From Treponema sp. (GTDB lineage: Bacteria; Spirochaetota; Spirochaetia; Treponematales; Treponemataceae), in contig JAFUDX010000025.1 of the NCBI GenBank assembly GCA_017464425.1, forward strand, positions 1 to 64,000: a stretch of 64,000 nt of DNA, read 5' to 3'. Below are positions 25,611 to 33,892 of this stretch, piece by piece. Numbering within the stretch: position 1 is the stretch's first letter; each line of letters begins with the position of its first letter. The translations under genes were made by a program, and so were the position numbers. The notes beneath the pieces are model-generated. The model was not told the DNA's origin, ran no database searches, and saw nothing but the letters and a program-made list of their open reading frames with translations.

Positions 25611-26351
25611 TTATTTCAATTTTCGATTTTTTATCAAAAGAATCTTAAAAACTAAAATATCAAAATAACGTTTATTATATTTTGCATACTTTATTTTTTC
25701 AGCAATCACTTTCCTATAATTTGAAGAAATGCCATTCTCATCAAATTTTGAAACAGGAATATCAAGATTTTTGAATACAACTTTTTGATTAAATAATTCT
25801 AAAAACATTATATAATCTGCAATTATTCTATATTCTGATTTAAAAAAAGGACAAATACATCGTTTTAAGAAACATGATTGATGACAAAAAGGTAAGGTAT
25901 ATTTTATTGATCTAAGTTTTCTTGGTTTAACAATATTTCCAGCCACCACAACAGAACCATATAAAACATCCGCTGGTATTTTCTTATTTATAAAAATACC
26001 GCTTATCGTATTAGAATCAAAAAACTCATCACCCGCATTCATGAAGTTAATCCACTCCCCCGTCGCAAGCCCAATTCCCTTGTTCATCGCGTCATAAATG
26101 CCCTTGTCCGGCTCACTCTGCCAGTAGTCGATTTTATCCTCATACTTCTTGATAATCCCTAGCGTACCGTCCGTGCTCGCGCCGTCAATGATGATGTACT
26201 CCACATTGTCGTAGGTCTGGTTCACCACGCTCAGGATTGTCTGCTCCAAAGTCGCCGCGCCATTATATACCACCGTCACCACTGTGATGAGCGGCTTTTC
26301 TGGGGTAGAGTTTTTGGTTATGCCTTTTGTTCGTAATCCGCCGTTTTGCAT
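25611..26351 (-). CDS. Glycosyltransferase, GT2 family, mosaic base composition
   Basis: 246 aa inverting GT-A enzyme (WcaA-like). ITVVTVVYNGAATLEQTILSVVNQTY at about 23-48, YIIIDGASTDGT, DKGIYDAMNKGI and the catalytic-site NFMNAGDEF are clear. The first ~105 codons (26351 to about 26040) are G+C-rich, while the rest abruptly becomes very A+T-rich, so the gene looks like a recombinant with a conserved 5' part and a foreign 3' part. The C-terminal region differs from usual relatives and probably sets acceptor specificity. The start has a purine-rich AAAGGCAG upstream; homologues often start nearer KPLITV, about 18 residues in. Confidence 0.85.
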   Translation of the reverse strand: MQNGGLRTKGITKNSTPEKPLITVVTVVYNGAATLEQTILSVVNQTYDNVEYIIIDGASTDGTLGIIKKYEDKIDYWQSEPDKGIYDAMNKGIGLATGEWINFMNAGDEFFDSNTISGIFINKKIPADVLYGSVVVAGNIVKPRKLRSIKYTLPFCHQSCFLKRCICPFFKSEYRIIADYIMFLELFNQKVVFKNLDIPVSKFDENGISSNYRKVIAEKIKYAKYNKRYFDILVFKILLIKNRKLK

Positions 26352-26470
26352 GATTATTCTGCCTTTGTGAGAAAGTTTTTGAGTTATGCTGGTTATTGTT
26401 TGTTAATTAAAAATGGTGGCAAATGGCGAGATTAATCTATACATATCATCAAGCCGAATCAATTTGTTTT

Positions 26471-26710
26471 TTAACTGAGATTTACACAATCAAGAAAAAG
26501 ATTCTCGTCATATTGCATAGAACCAAAATCTGAAAATTCTGAATGGACGAATTTCTTGTCCTTAATCATTGAAAGCGACATTGTCTCTACAGAATCTTTT
26601 ATGACAGAACAAAAAATTTTCTTGTTTGGATTCAAAACAATTGCATTTTTATAAAATCGAAGAAAAAAACAGAAATTATTTTCAATTCCATGAAAGAATT
26701 TCAGAAATAC
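26471..26710 (-). other. Start-less open frame overlapping the end of the toxin-like gene
   Basis: The gap 26352-26681 carries no complete gene. A 79-codon open frame on the minus strand (FFHGIENNFCFFLRFYKNAIVL..., ending FLDCVNLS) begins inside the 3' end of the PemK-like gene in another frame and has no ATG near its start. It reads like real protein and could be a frameshifted C-terminal extension or a remnant of an adjacent gene. Confidence 0.3.
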
Positions 26711-27104
26711 TCATATCAACACATTTATTTGAATCTATGGAATGACCACACTGATATGATGTGTACGCAGATAACACTTCTGACAATTTTTTATTGCTCA
26801 GTTTTTCGGGCTGCCGCCTAAAACGCTCTAAATCCGAAGCGTTCTCAATGGTGAACTTATTGTCTAATTGAACATAACTGTCTTTATCAAGGACTGTTTC
26901 ACCATCGCAAGAAACAACCTTATTACTTCTAAAAGCAGCTTTATATTCTTTACATTCCAATGAATCTATTTGGGCAATTTCAATACGATTTCGCACAGAA
27001 TCCACACCAACAACTAAATACGGATGCCTTGTTGATGATATAGTTCCAGGTCGATGATTGAATTTTATCTTTAGCGATAAAATTTGCCCAACTTCTATAG
27101 ACAT
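26682..27104 (-). CDS. PemK/MazF-like toxin candidate paired with a Panacea antitoxin
   Basis: 140 aa. The N-terminal ~85 residues look like the SH3-like MazF/PemK fold: VGQILSLKIKF, RHPYLVVGVD (the R-P-Y-L-V strand), IEIAQIDSLE, ETVLDKDSYVQLDNKFTIEN. Family members are usually ribosome-dependent or free mRNA endonucleases. The C-terminal ~50 residues (RFRRQPEKLSNKKLSEVLSAY) are helical and not standard MazF. Its ATG overlaps the stop of the upstream antitoxin gene by 1 nt (TAATG). The toxin role is inferred from the fold hints and the partner, not from catalytic residues. The 3' end may be frameshifted (another open frame continues beyond the stop). Confidence 0.6.
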   Translation of the reverse strand: MSIEVGQILSLKIKFNHRPGTISSTRHPYLVVGVDSVRNRIEIAQIDSLECKEYKAAFRSNKVVSCDGETVLDKDSYVQLDNKFTIENASDLERFRRQPEKLSNKKLSEVLSAYTSYQCGHSIDSNKCVDMSISEILSWN

Positions 27105-27595
27105 TATGCATCCATCCCGTCTAATACTTTTATAAAATCTGCATATTGTTCTTTATATTCTTCCACATGAAGCATAGGATTCATCTGTTGAGACTTATTG
27201 TTTACTGGCGGTTTTGCACCCCACTCAGGGTCTTCATGCGAAAGTGCTATCAACTCATTAATATCCGCATTATAGCATGATTTATAAATCTTATTTAAGA
27301 AGATTCTAGTATCTTCAGGAATTTCAACGGAGTCATTTTCATTCAGAAGTCTAGAATAATTATTTACAACAGAACGAACCACAGCACCATTTTTATACGC
27401 AAACAGCGGAGAGGAAAAAAGTTGATTGCCAGTTTTGGCGATATATACATTCTGCGCTATATGCAAAAGCTTATTAAGCCGAGCATTACCTTCATAAAAC
27501 TCACAATTCTCATTTCGAACCCTTTTTTTAGTAAACAGTTCCCGTTTAGAGTCCAAACTAAGAAAATATTTCGCTACTTGTTTACCTGTCAACAT
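27104..27595 (-). CDS. Panacea (DUF4065/SocA-like) antitoxin
   Basis: 163 aa. Panacea-domain features: GKQVAKYFLSLD at the start, LNKLLHIAQNVYIAKTGNQLFSSPLFAYKNGAVVRSVVNNYSRL (the K-L-x-A-Q-x-x-x-L-A-x-x-G core), EDTRIFLNKIY, and the closing ELIALSHEDPEW. This domain is known as a versatile antitoxin that pairs with unrelated toxins; here the partner is the PemK-like gene overlapping by 1 nt. The start at 27595 is chosen because TTAGGA lies 9 nt upstream; in-frame starts at 27613 and 27694 would give longer forms. It stands in an island of defence-type genes inside the polysaccharide region. Confidence 0.72.
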   Translation of the reverse strand: MLTGKQVAKYFLSLDSKRELFTKKRVRNENCEFYEGNARLNKLLHIAQNVYIAKTGNQLFSSPLFAYKNGAVVRSVVNNYSRLLNENDSVEIPEDTRIFLNKIYKSCYNADINELIALSHEDPEWGAKPPVNNKSQQMNPMLHVEEYKEQYADFIKVLDGMDA

Positions 27596-27620
27596 ATACA
27601 ATTTTCCTAACATAAAATAA

Positions 27621-27886
27621 TTATCGCGTTTTATAAAAACGACCAACACATTTAGCGCAAATCTGCTGTCTAAAAACTGAATTCTGTTCTCCACAGAATT
27701 TTGCCATATCAGTTTCTGATTTCAAACCACAAGAATAAATCTTTGACTCGTAGTCAATACAAACATTTCCGTCTCCACATAATGGTGTATTGTTATCTAT
27801 AATAATCCTTTGTGAATTTTTATCATTGTGCGCTTCATACAAATGATATTCCCTGATTCTTCATATTTTTGCATTATGTATCCCAT
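27621..27886 (-). pseudogene. Small Cys-rich protein, apparently frameshifted
   Basis: A good start exists at 27886 (AGGAG 6 nt upstream; MGYIMQKYEESGNIIC...), but that frame ends after about 29 codons. From 27842 another frame continues as YEAHNDKNSQRIII...LCGDGNVCIDY...KFCGEQNSVF...ICAKCVGRFYK, ending 25 nt before the antitoxin start. Adding one nucleotide near 27840 would join the two into an ~88-residue protein with seven to eight Cys, possibly a small zinc-binding protein. Family not recognised. Could be a natural frameshift or a sequencing error. Confidence 0.45.
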
Positions 27887-27991
27887 AAAAGTCTCCTATT
27901 TCTAGTCCTAAATTTATATCGTTTAGTATTATATGTCAATTAGGCAAGTCATACACCATCGGCAGAGCCAGTTGTATATGGCTAAAAATTT

Positions 27992-28855
27992 TTATTTCAA
28001 AACTCCTGCAATACATTTATCAATACTAGAAAAAAGTTCGTAATCACTGCAATCTGTACTAGCCATTACAGATTTTATTCTCTCTTTATCCTCATCAGAA
28101 AAATAAGAAATATGCCACTTTGCATTATATTTTCGTTTTTCATGAGTACCTTGTATGTACTCAGCTAATTTGAATACAGAAGCACATTCAGCGCTGGCGG
28201 GAACTTCTTCTTCATAGTGCATAAGCAGGCATAATTCATTAAGAACTTGTCTTGTTCTTGCCGCCTGCTCAAATATAAAACGCCTGTTTACCGCAAGTTT
28301 TGCTTTTTCTGCAACTTCTTCTGTATATTCAGTTTCACTTTTTAATCCTAAAAGATTCTCCAGTAGTGTATATTCTGGAAATAAATCATCATATCGCCTC
28401 AATTCCCGTTCTCTGTGATGCTGTGCATACAGCACATTCAACTTCATATCTTCAAAGATTTTATCTTCTGTTAATTTCTCCAATCCCATATGATGAACTT
28501 TCCATAAGGCTGACAAATCATTATAGTTACAGCCTGTTTTTGTCGCTTTCACCAAAAAATCAAAATATTCAAGGTCTGGCTCTCCAAAAGAATGTCCCAA
28601 TACATAGATATTTTCTATTTTTTCAATATCCACGCCATCAAGAATCATGAATTCGCATAAGTCATCAATATTATCCTGAATATGTTTATCAGTTTCATAT
28701 AACGCTGATTCAACAAAATATAATCCCCTTAATCGCTGGCTTTTTGGATGAATAAGCTTCTGCTTCCAAAGCTCCTCAAACGGATATTCTGGATGGCTTG
28801 CATGTCCAACAACAATAGAGTCAGGATCATCAGATGTGCCATGTATATTTATAAC
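27992..28855 (-). pseudogene. AbiH-like phage-defence gene, 5' truncated
   Basis: The frame is open from a TGA at 28856-28858 to 27992 and reads VINIHGTSDDPDSIVVGHASHPE..., then IYVLGHSFGEPDLEYF and a helical tail. The NIHG...VVGHA and Y-V-L-G-H-S-x-x-x-x-D-x-x-Y-F elements are characteristic of the second half of AbiH abortive-infection proteins, in which the first half normally begins with an I-x-G-N-G-F-D motif. That half is missing: only 14 nt lie between the truncated edge and the stop of the SGNH hydrolase gene. An internal ATG at 28648 could give 218 aa. Most likely a dead remnant of a defence gene cut by a recombination event. Confidence 0.62.
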
Positions 28856-28871
28856 TCATATTGATTATAGT

Positions 28872-29903
28872 TTACAGCTTTTTCTGCAAAAAAGCAATTT
28901 TCTTCACACACTTTCCCACAAAATGCTTTATCTCCCTAATCAACTGTACTGCTTCAATCTTCCACAAAGCCAGCTTAGAACCTTCATCTACATTCTCAAC
29001 AACAAGGTTTGTTCCCTGCCAGTATATTTCCCTGCAAACAATTTGTTTTCTGTACTTCGTAAAATCCACAGGCAGTTTGCAGGAACTTGTATCAAAGTCG
29101 TCTTGTAATATTTCTACGCGTACTCTGCCTTTATACTGAGGAATCGCAAAATTGAAATGACTCCGCTCGAAATGACACCACCGGTCCCACAAAGAAACTT
29201 TCTGTTCTATTCCGTTATCAAATTTAATATTGCAGATTCCACTGTGTCTTCCGATTATGCCGTATATGCCTAAAATATTGCCGTCAAGAGATAAATCTAT
29301 ATTTTTGGAGAATACTCTGTTTACTACGGTTTTGTTTATCTGTTTATAAGCCGCATTTTCAACAAAGCGTTCTGGCTCTAATACATGCGGGGGATTAGAA
29401 AGTAAATGTTCTTTAATAAGTTCCGCATAATACCCCCCCCCGTGTATATTAGTATGTATAGAATCTCGTAGGATTTGGGATAAATCAGAATCTTTTAGTT
29501 CATCAGAAATATCTATAAATGTAGCATTGCGCTCTTTTAAAGCATTTCTGCAAAAATCGTAGAATGATTCTTTTTCACCTTGTCGACCATCTGTTCTTCG
29601 TTCAGGAAAAATCAGAAAAACAACAGCACAGTGTATCTGACTGAATTTATAAAGAATTGTATCGATGCACTGAAGCGTTTTTTTCGATTGCTCCATGTAA
29701 TCAGTGCTGAACCAGTCAATCAAACAAAGTTCTGGTTTATTAGATAAAACTTTATCAATAAAGCAAACTCCAGCATCCGACAAATGCATTCCGCCATAGC
29801 CGAATTTCTTGATTTTTACGCCAAGTTTTCTAGCTAACTGGTCGGCATAACCATTTTCTTGCTCGGTAACACTAGCTCCAAAGGCAACAATATTTTTAAT
29901 CAT
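28872..29903 (-). CDS. SGNH/GDSL-type hydrolase (glycan esterase candidate) with G9 tract
   Basis: 343 aa. SGNH features: NIVAFGASVTEQENGYADQLAR with Ser11 as nucleophile candidate and the DxxH of block V as DSIH (about 147-150). The C-terminal ~150 residues form a second, beta-rich region. Likely removes or transfers acyl groups on the surface glycan. The start at 29903 is chosen because its ATG overlaps the stop of the upstream GT gene (ATGA) and the SGNH motif begins there; an ATG 13 codons earlier exists. Codons 155-157 (Gly-Gly-Gly), five residues after the catalytic His, lie on nine G, so a one-base slip truncates the protein soon after the active site. Confidence 0.75.
   Translation of the reverse strand: MIKNIVAFGASVTEQENGYADQLARKLGVKIKKFGYGGMHLSDAGVCFIDKVLSNKPELCLIDWFSTDYMEQSKKTLQCIDTILYKFSQIHCAVVFLIFPERRTDGRQGEKESFYDFCRNALKERNATFIDISDELKDSDLSQILRDSIHTNIHGGGYYAELIKEHLLSNPPHVLEPERFVENAAYKQINKTVVNRVFSKNIDLSLDGNILGIYGIIGRHSGICNIKFDNGIEQKVSLWDRWCHFERSHFNFAIPQYKGRVRVEILQDDFDTSSCKLPVDFTKYRKQIVCREIYWQGTNLVVENVDEGSKLALWKIEAVQLIREIKHFVGKCVKKIAFLQKKL
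29433..29441. repeat. C9 (coding-strand G9) tract in the SGNH hydrolase gene
   Basis: Nine C on the plus strand, five codons after the DxxH motif. Insertion of one G gives a stop within about 8 codons, deletion within about 20 codons, so it is an ON/OFF site. Confidence 0.85.
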
Positions 29904-30907
29904 ACAACAGATTCCATATTTCCTTTTTGAATCATGCGCCAATCTTGTTTTATATTAAATCTTTTTATATATCCCAGAACAATCCGTAATTTCAAATAAA
30001 ACGGAAATCTCATTTTCACATATTTTTTTTCAACCAATTTTGCCGGGTAGCCAGATTCCGCTTCGTACAGCTTTCTGATATACGGCTTGTACAGCAAATC
30101 TTTTTCTGCCTGTGTCAGCCGATAGTGTGACAAGCACCATTTTCTTTCCCCCACTTCTGCCAATGCATGGTAATGGAAAAAAACAATTGGCTTCTTTATC
30201 TTTGTGATTCGCTCCGTTACAAACAAAGTTTCCTTTTCTGATGTTACTTCATATTTCTGTACATTCCACGGGGCAACGCCACATCCAATATTACGGCAAT
30301 TATATACAATTCCTTCAAAACGGCTTTCCCAGTCATCAAGGTATTTCTGGTCACCAAATTTTCCGTCTTCCATGCGGGCATAGCACCATTCTTCGCATTT
30401 TGAACGCCAGTATTCCAAAACGTTGTTACCGTCTCCATTATTCTTGAAATACATAAACTGCACGCAAAATTTACCACTTGTGGCAGACTGGTCATATTCT
30501 GGTGTATAATTATGTTCTGTAATTAAAACAGACTTTTCGCCAAGTTCATCTAACAAAATCTGCGGATCATTGTAAAAACAAATATCAGAATCAATGTATG
30601 TACAAGAATCAAGATTAAACTTTTTGAGCGCATACTGAATGCTGAAAGATGAAAGCGTCCAGCTGAATTCCCCGCGAGTGCGTTCTTTTTCTAACCGTTC
30701 CAACACGGGATACATACTATTCATTCCAGCAACAGTTATTACCTTAAGATTTGAATAATTAAGACTAGAAAGATAGGTCGCTACTACATCATCCATTGCA
30801 AGTACATAAAGACAAAATCCTGCTTTACAATGTTCTGTAAGAGAATTATATAGGACGAGTCCACGAGACATATAATTTTTATCAAATAGGGTAATGAAAT
30901 TTAACAT
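29900..30907 (-). CDS. GT8-like glycosyltransferase (nucleotide-diphospho-sugar transferase fold)
   Basis: 335 aa. MLNFITLFDKNYMSRGLVLYNSL, the typical 'known-location, pick-up' start of such enzymes; YALKKFNLDSCTYIDSDICFYNDP contains the metal-binding DSD at about 107-109; FGDQKYLDDW and NIGCGVAPWNV complete the active-site side; HYHALAEV near 245 may hold a metal-binding His. Probably a retaining GT-A transferase for the surface polysaccharide. It follows the flippase gene by 3 nt and overlaps the SGNH gene by 4 nt, so all three are translationally linked. Sugar specificity is unknown. Confidence 0.75.
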   Translation of the reverse strand: MLNFITLFDKNYMSRGLVLYNSLTEHCKAGFCLYVLAMDDVVATYLSSLNYSNLKVITVAGMNSMYPVLERLEKERTRGEFSWTLSSFSIQYALKKFNLDSCTYIDSDICFYNDPQILLDELGEKSVLITEHNYTPEYDQSATSGKFCVQFMYFKNNGDGNNVLEYWRSKCEEWCYARMEDGKFGDQKYLDDWESRFEGIVYNCRNIGCGVAPWNVQKYEVTSEKETLFVTERITKIKKPIVFFHYHALAEVGERKWCLSHYRLTQAEKDLLYKPYIRKLYEAESGYPAKLVEKKYVKMRFPFYLKLRIVLGYIKRFNIKQDWRMIQKGNMESVV

Positions 30908-30910
30908 GTT

Positions 30911-32353
30911 TTAATCCAATGGTTGTTTTATTGACTTAAAAAATAATACTATCCTTTTTCGCAATATAAGAACTCCAATAAGAGCAACAGAAACAATCGT
31001 CCACCGAATAAAGGTATTAATATACAAGATTGTAATTCCCAAAATACATAAAGTAAAAATAGTACTTATTATTCCGATCGCATGAAGATTATACACACCG
31101 ACACCATTATTATTTTTTTTTAATACAACCTTCATTGCAACCAAATGAAATATCGTCAAGGCTATATAGCAGAAAAGTGTTGTGTATGCAGCCGCAATAA
31201 AGCCAAAAATTTTTATAAAAACAAAATTTAATATTATATTTACAATTGCAGTAATAAATGTTGACACTGATGCATATTTTAATTCTTCAAAGTAATATTC
31301 GATAGAACAGAACAAAGGGTACAGAAACATAAAAAAAACAGCTGCAATAACGGGAGGAATCACCCAAATAGCAGGATAATATGCCTCAGGTAACATAAGC
31401 CTAAAGAAATCTGGAATTACACAAGTAACGCAAAGAGCGACAAGGGCTATTCCCAGTATTAAAAAGGTAATGTTTTTTTTTAATGTCTCCAGCGTATTCT
31501 CTTTTAAATTTCTATATATATAAGGCGTTACAGAAGAATCTAAACCACCTGTAATCAAAGTCAACAGCATCGCAAAAGAATAGGCAACACTATATATTCC
31601 GGCATCACTGCTACCACAAAAATTATTTATCATCAAACGGTCTGATTGACTCAAAACCTGCAACGACAAATAGTGAGGTATAAGCACGACATTAAAATAA
31701 AAGCCGTATTTCCATATCTCTTTATTAAAAAACACGTGTCCTTTTTTTATATTTAACGAGAAAAAAAATATACCAATCAATATATTTATTGCAATTTCAG
31801 CAAGAATTCTTGCTTCTGCCTTGTAATCAGTATTGATAACTGCATAATATCCAATCAGGGGATTTAGAATGCTTGTTACAACAGTTAATAAAATCAAGGC
31901 TTTATATCTATATTCAAACCGCTGATTCGCACTCCATAAGTAAAAAGGTGTCAGCGACAGTATATTTATGAAAATCAAAATTAATAAAAATTTTGAGATA
32001 CCAAAAAAAGATGAGACATAATCACCAAATACAACGAAAAATAATAGGAACATCACCGTTATCGTTGTAGCCAATCCTTGAAACGCTGCTATATACCTAT
32101 CCTTTTCCTCGCTTTTTTTTGTCATAACGACATTGAACACACCACCCCAAATCGTCAGGGTACAAAAAATGGTAAAAATAGATAGCCATGAATGATAAAC
32201 CGAAAGTAGACCGTATTGACTTGTACTCATCAACCGTGAAAATATTGGCAATGTTATGAAGGATATTCCCCGAAGCATCACATTGCTAACTATAAACCAA
32301 AATGATGCTTTTACAGGTGCTGATACATTTTTATATTTCTGAAAAATATTCAT
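30911..32353 (-). CDS. Polysaccharide flippase (Wzx/MATE-like)
   Basis: 480 aa with 12-14 transmembrane segments. N-terminal KASFWFIVSNVMLRGISFITLPIFSRLMSTSQYGLLSVYHSW is typical of Wzx/RfbX-type exporters, as are the C-terminal paired helices. Expected to move undecaprenyl-PP-linked repeat units across the inner membrane for the EpsG-type polymerase. The gene follows the cytidylyltransferase gene by 16 nt and precedes the GT8-like gene by 3 nt. Very A+T-rich. Confidence 0.9.
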   Translation of the reverse strand: MNIFQKYKNVSAPVKASFWFIVSNVMLRGISFITLPIFSRLMSTSQYGLLSVYHSWLSIFTIFCTLTIWGGVFNVVMTKKSEEKDRYIAAFQGLATTITVMFLLFFVVFGDYVSSFFGISKFLLILIFINILSLTPFYLWSANQRFEYRYKALILLTVVTSILNPLIGYYAVINTDYKAEARILAEIAINILIGIFFFSLNIKKGHVFFNKEIWKYGFYFNVVLIPHYLSLQVLSQSDRLMINNFCGSSDAGIYSVAYSFAMLLTLITGGLDSSVTPYIYRNLKENTLETLKKNITFLILGIALVALCVTCVIPDFFRLMLPEAYYPAIWVIPPVIAAVFFMFLYPLFCSIEYYFEELKYASVSTFITAIVNIILNFVFIKIFGFIAAAYTTLFCYIALTIFHLVAMKVVLKKNNNGVGVYNLHAIGIISTIFTLCILGITILYINTFIRWTIVSVALIGVLILRKRIVLFFKSIKQPLD

Positions 32354-32369
32354 ATGCCTCTAGTAATAA

Positions 32370-33071
32370 TCATGATATGTACGGATCAATTTGGCTAACA
32401 CTCTCATCCATATCAAGCCATGCCCTTGCACATGCAAGATCAAGCCCATCATCTATATCACACCCCGTACGTTTATCAACAAGAAATTTATATGGATGTT
32501 TTCCATGAAAATATGCCCATTCTATCATTTTCAATCTTGGTGCAATCAGAATACCATCTGTAACAAAATACATTGTCGGCAGTTGCTGACTAGGTACATG
32601 CTTCAATCCTAATTCATAATTTAGTGGACCTTCTTCTGTCCAGATATATCGTTTAAAACTTTCAACACTCATCAATGAATCAAATCCATCTTCTAATGCC
32701 GCATAATAATTTTTTATCGCTAATGAATAGTCTTTTGGGAATACTAATGGTGATGTACATGTCGCCCATAAAATATCATCACCCTCGACACTTTGAGCTA
32801 TATGGCGAACAACCTCTCCAAAAGTTTTTGATTTTTCATCACAATATTCTAGTGCACGCTTATGCGTACACACTCCCGCTTGGCGGGCCATTTCCAACAT
32901 TACATCTGAATCAGAAGATACAACTATTTTGCTTATTTCCGAAACTTGCTTTAGTTGGTTTATTTTATGTATAAGTAAATTTGTTCCCGCAAATGGCGCA
33001 ATATTTTTATTCTTTAATCGAGTGCTTCCAGCACGCACGGGAATTATCGCTGTAATTTCATTTTTTTTCAT
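32370..33071 (-). CDS. CMP-sugar (acylneuraminate-type) cytidylyltransferase 1
   Basis: 233 aa. ITAIIPVRAGSTRLKNKNIAPFAG is the CTP-binding R-x-G-S-x-R-x-x-x-K-N motif of NeuA-type enzymes; KIVVSSDSDVMLEMA, LWATCTSPL and the closing CDIDDGLDLACARAW (metal-binding D-I-D) fit. Activates a nonulosonic or other acidic sugar with CMP. No synthase (NeuB/LegI/PseI type) is in the window, so the sugar must be made elsewhere or be different. Its ATG would be overlapped (ATGA) by the upstream paralogue if that gene's G tract gained one G. AAAGGAG lies 9 nt before ATG. Confidence 0.82.
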   Translation of the reverse strand: MKKNEITAIIPVRAGSTRLKNKNIAPFAGTNLLIHKINQLKQVSEISKIVVSSDSDVMLEMARQAGVCTHKRALEYCDEKSKTFGEVVRHIAQSVEGDDILWATCTSPLVFPKDYSLAIKNYYAALEDGFDSLMSVESFKRYIWTEEGPLNYELGLKHVPSQQLPTMYFVTDGILIAPRLKMIEWAYFHGKHPYKFLVDKRTGCDIDDGLDLACARAWLDMDESVSQIDPYIS

Positions 33072-33108
33072 GCTGCAACTCCTTTTAGCGGAAGAGTTGC
33101 AGTAAAAA

Positions 33109-33873
33109 TTACTCTACAGTTGTACCCCCCCCCATGAAATCTTTATAGTCAATATTGTTCATTTTCAACCAATTCTCTGTTTTCTTTATATCTTCCATAT
33201 CGTGTACATCAAAGCTTTCCTCAACGACAATCGGTTTTATCTTATTTCCCATGAATGTCCATGGCTGCTGCCCTTGCTCTGCAGATTGCACGCTTTTCTT
33301 TATATTCAGCGTCCAGAAATTATGACAAAGAATATAGTTTTTGGGCAAATCCTGACGATTTGTAGATATATTCTTTCCCGTAAAATCAAACCATGTAGCC
33401 AAGAAACCGTCTTCTGTCAGGCACTTCGAACGATAGGGATGATGATCCATTTCTTCCATGACAGGAACAGAGGCAGAGATTGACGAGTCTTTGATAATCG
33501 ACTGTATCGATTCTTCAACCCACTCTTTTTTTGTAATTCCGTTATTTGCCAAAAGAACCACCAAAATGTCAGGAACACAACCGTCTTTTTTCATTACAGA
33601 AAGCGCATGTGTTATAGCATCGATATGCTGTGATGTCGGCAATGCGAGTTCCGCAGGACGGACTATCCTCTTATACCCAATTTTTTCTGCCTCATCCAAA
33701 ATCGCAGAATCGTCACTGCTACAATAAAAATCGGTGATTAAAGTGCAAGATTTTGCGGCCATTGCAGGATAATATAACAACGGCTTTCCTAGTACTGGCA
33801 GAATATTTTTATTCTTTAGGGTATTATTTCCGCGCCCTGTCAATAAGGCTGCAATTTTTAAGTTTTTTACCAT
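33109..33873 (-). CDS. Cytidylyltransferase-like protein 2 with G9 tract
   Basis: 254 aa, a divergent relative of the downstream NeuA-like protein: KIAALLTGRGNNTLKNKNILPVLGKPLLYYP has the same nucleotide-binding layout, ITDFYCSSDDSAILDEA matches the 'SSDD' strand, and FDVHDMEDIKKTENWL ends the fold. The changed motif (GRGNNTLKNKN) suggests another sugar or nucleotide. Nine G span codons ~247-250 near the C-terminus (DFMGGGTTVE). Now the frame stops 38 nt before the next gene; with one extra G it would run on and stop exactly at ATGA overlapping that gene's start. Two cytidylyltransferases side by side suggest two activated sugars or a hetero-oligomer. Confidence 0.72.
   Translation of the reverse strand: MVKNLKIAALLTGRGNNTLKNKNILPVLGKPLLYYPAMAAKSCTLITDFYCSSDDSAILDEAEKIGYKRIVRPAELALPTSQHIDAITHALSVMKKDGCVPDILVVLLANNGITKKEWVEESIQSIIKDSSISASVPVMEEMDHHPYRSKCLTEDGFLATWFDFTGKNISTNRQDLPKNYILCHNFWTLNIKKSVQSAEQGQQPWTFMGNKIKPIVVEESFDVHDMEDIKKTENWLKMNNIDYKDFMGGGTTVE
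33125..33133. repeat. C9 (coding-strand G9) tract at the 3' end of the cytidylyltransferase-like gene
   Basis: Nine C on the plus strand. The coding-strand flank G9-TACAACTGTA is identical to that of the epimerase tract 1.5 kb away (19 bp in common including the C run). Confidence 0.85.
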
Positions 33874-33892
33874 AACTATAAAAACTCCTATT

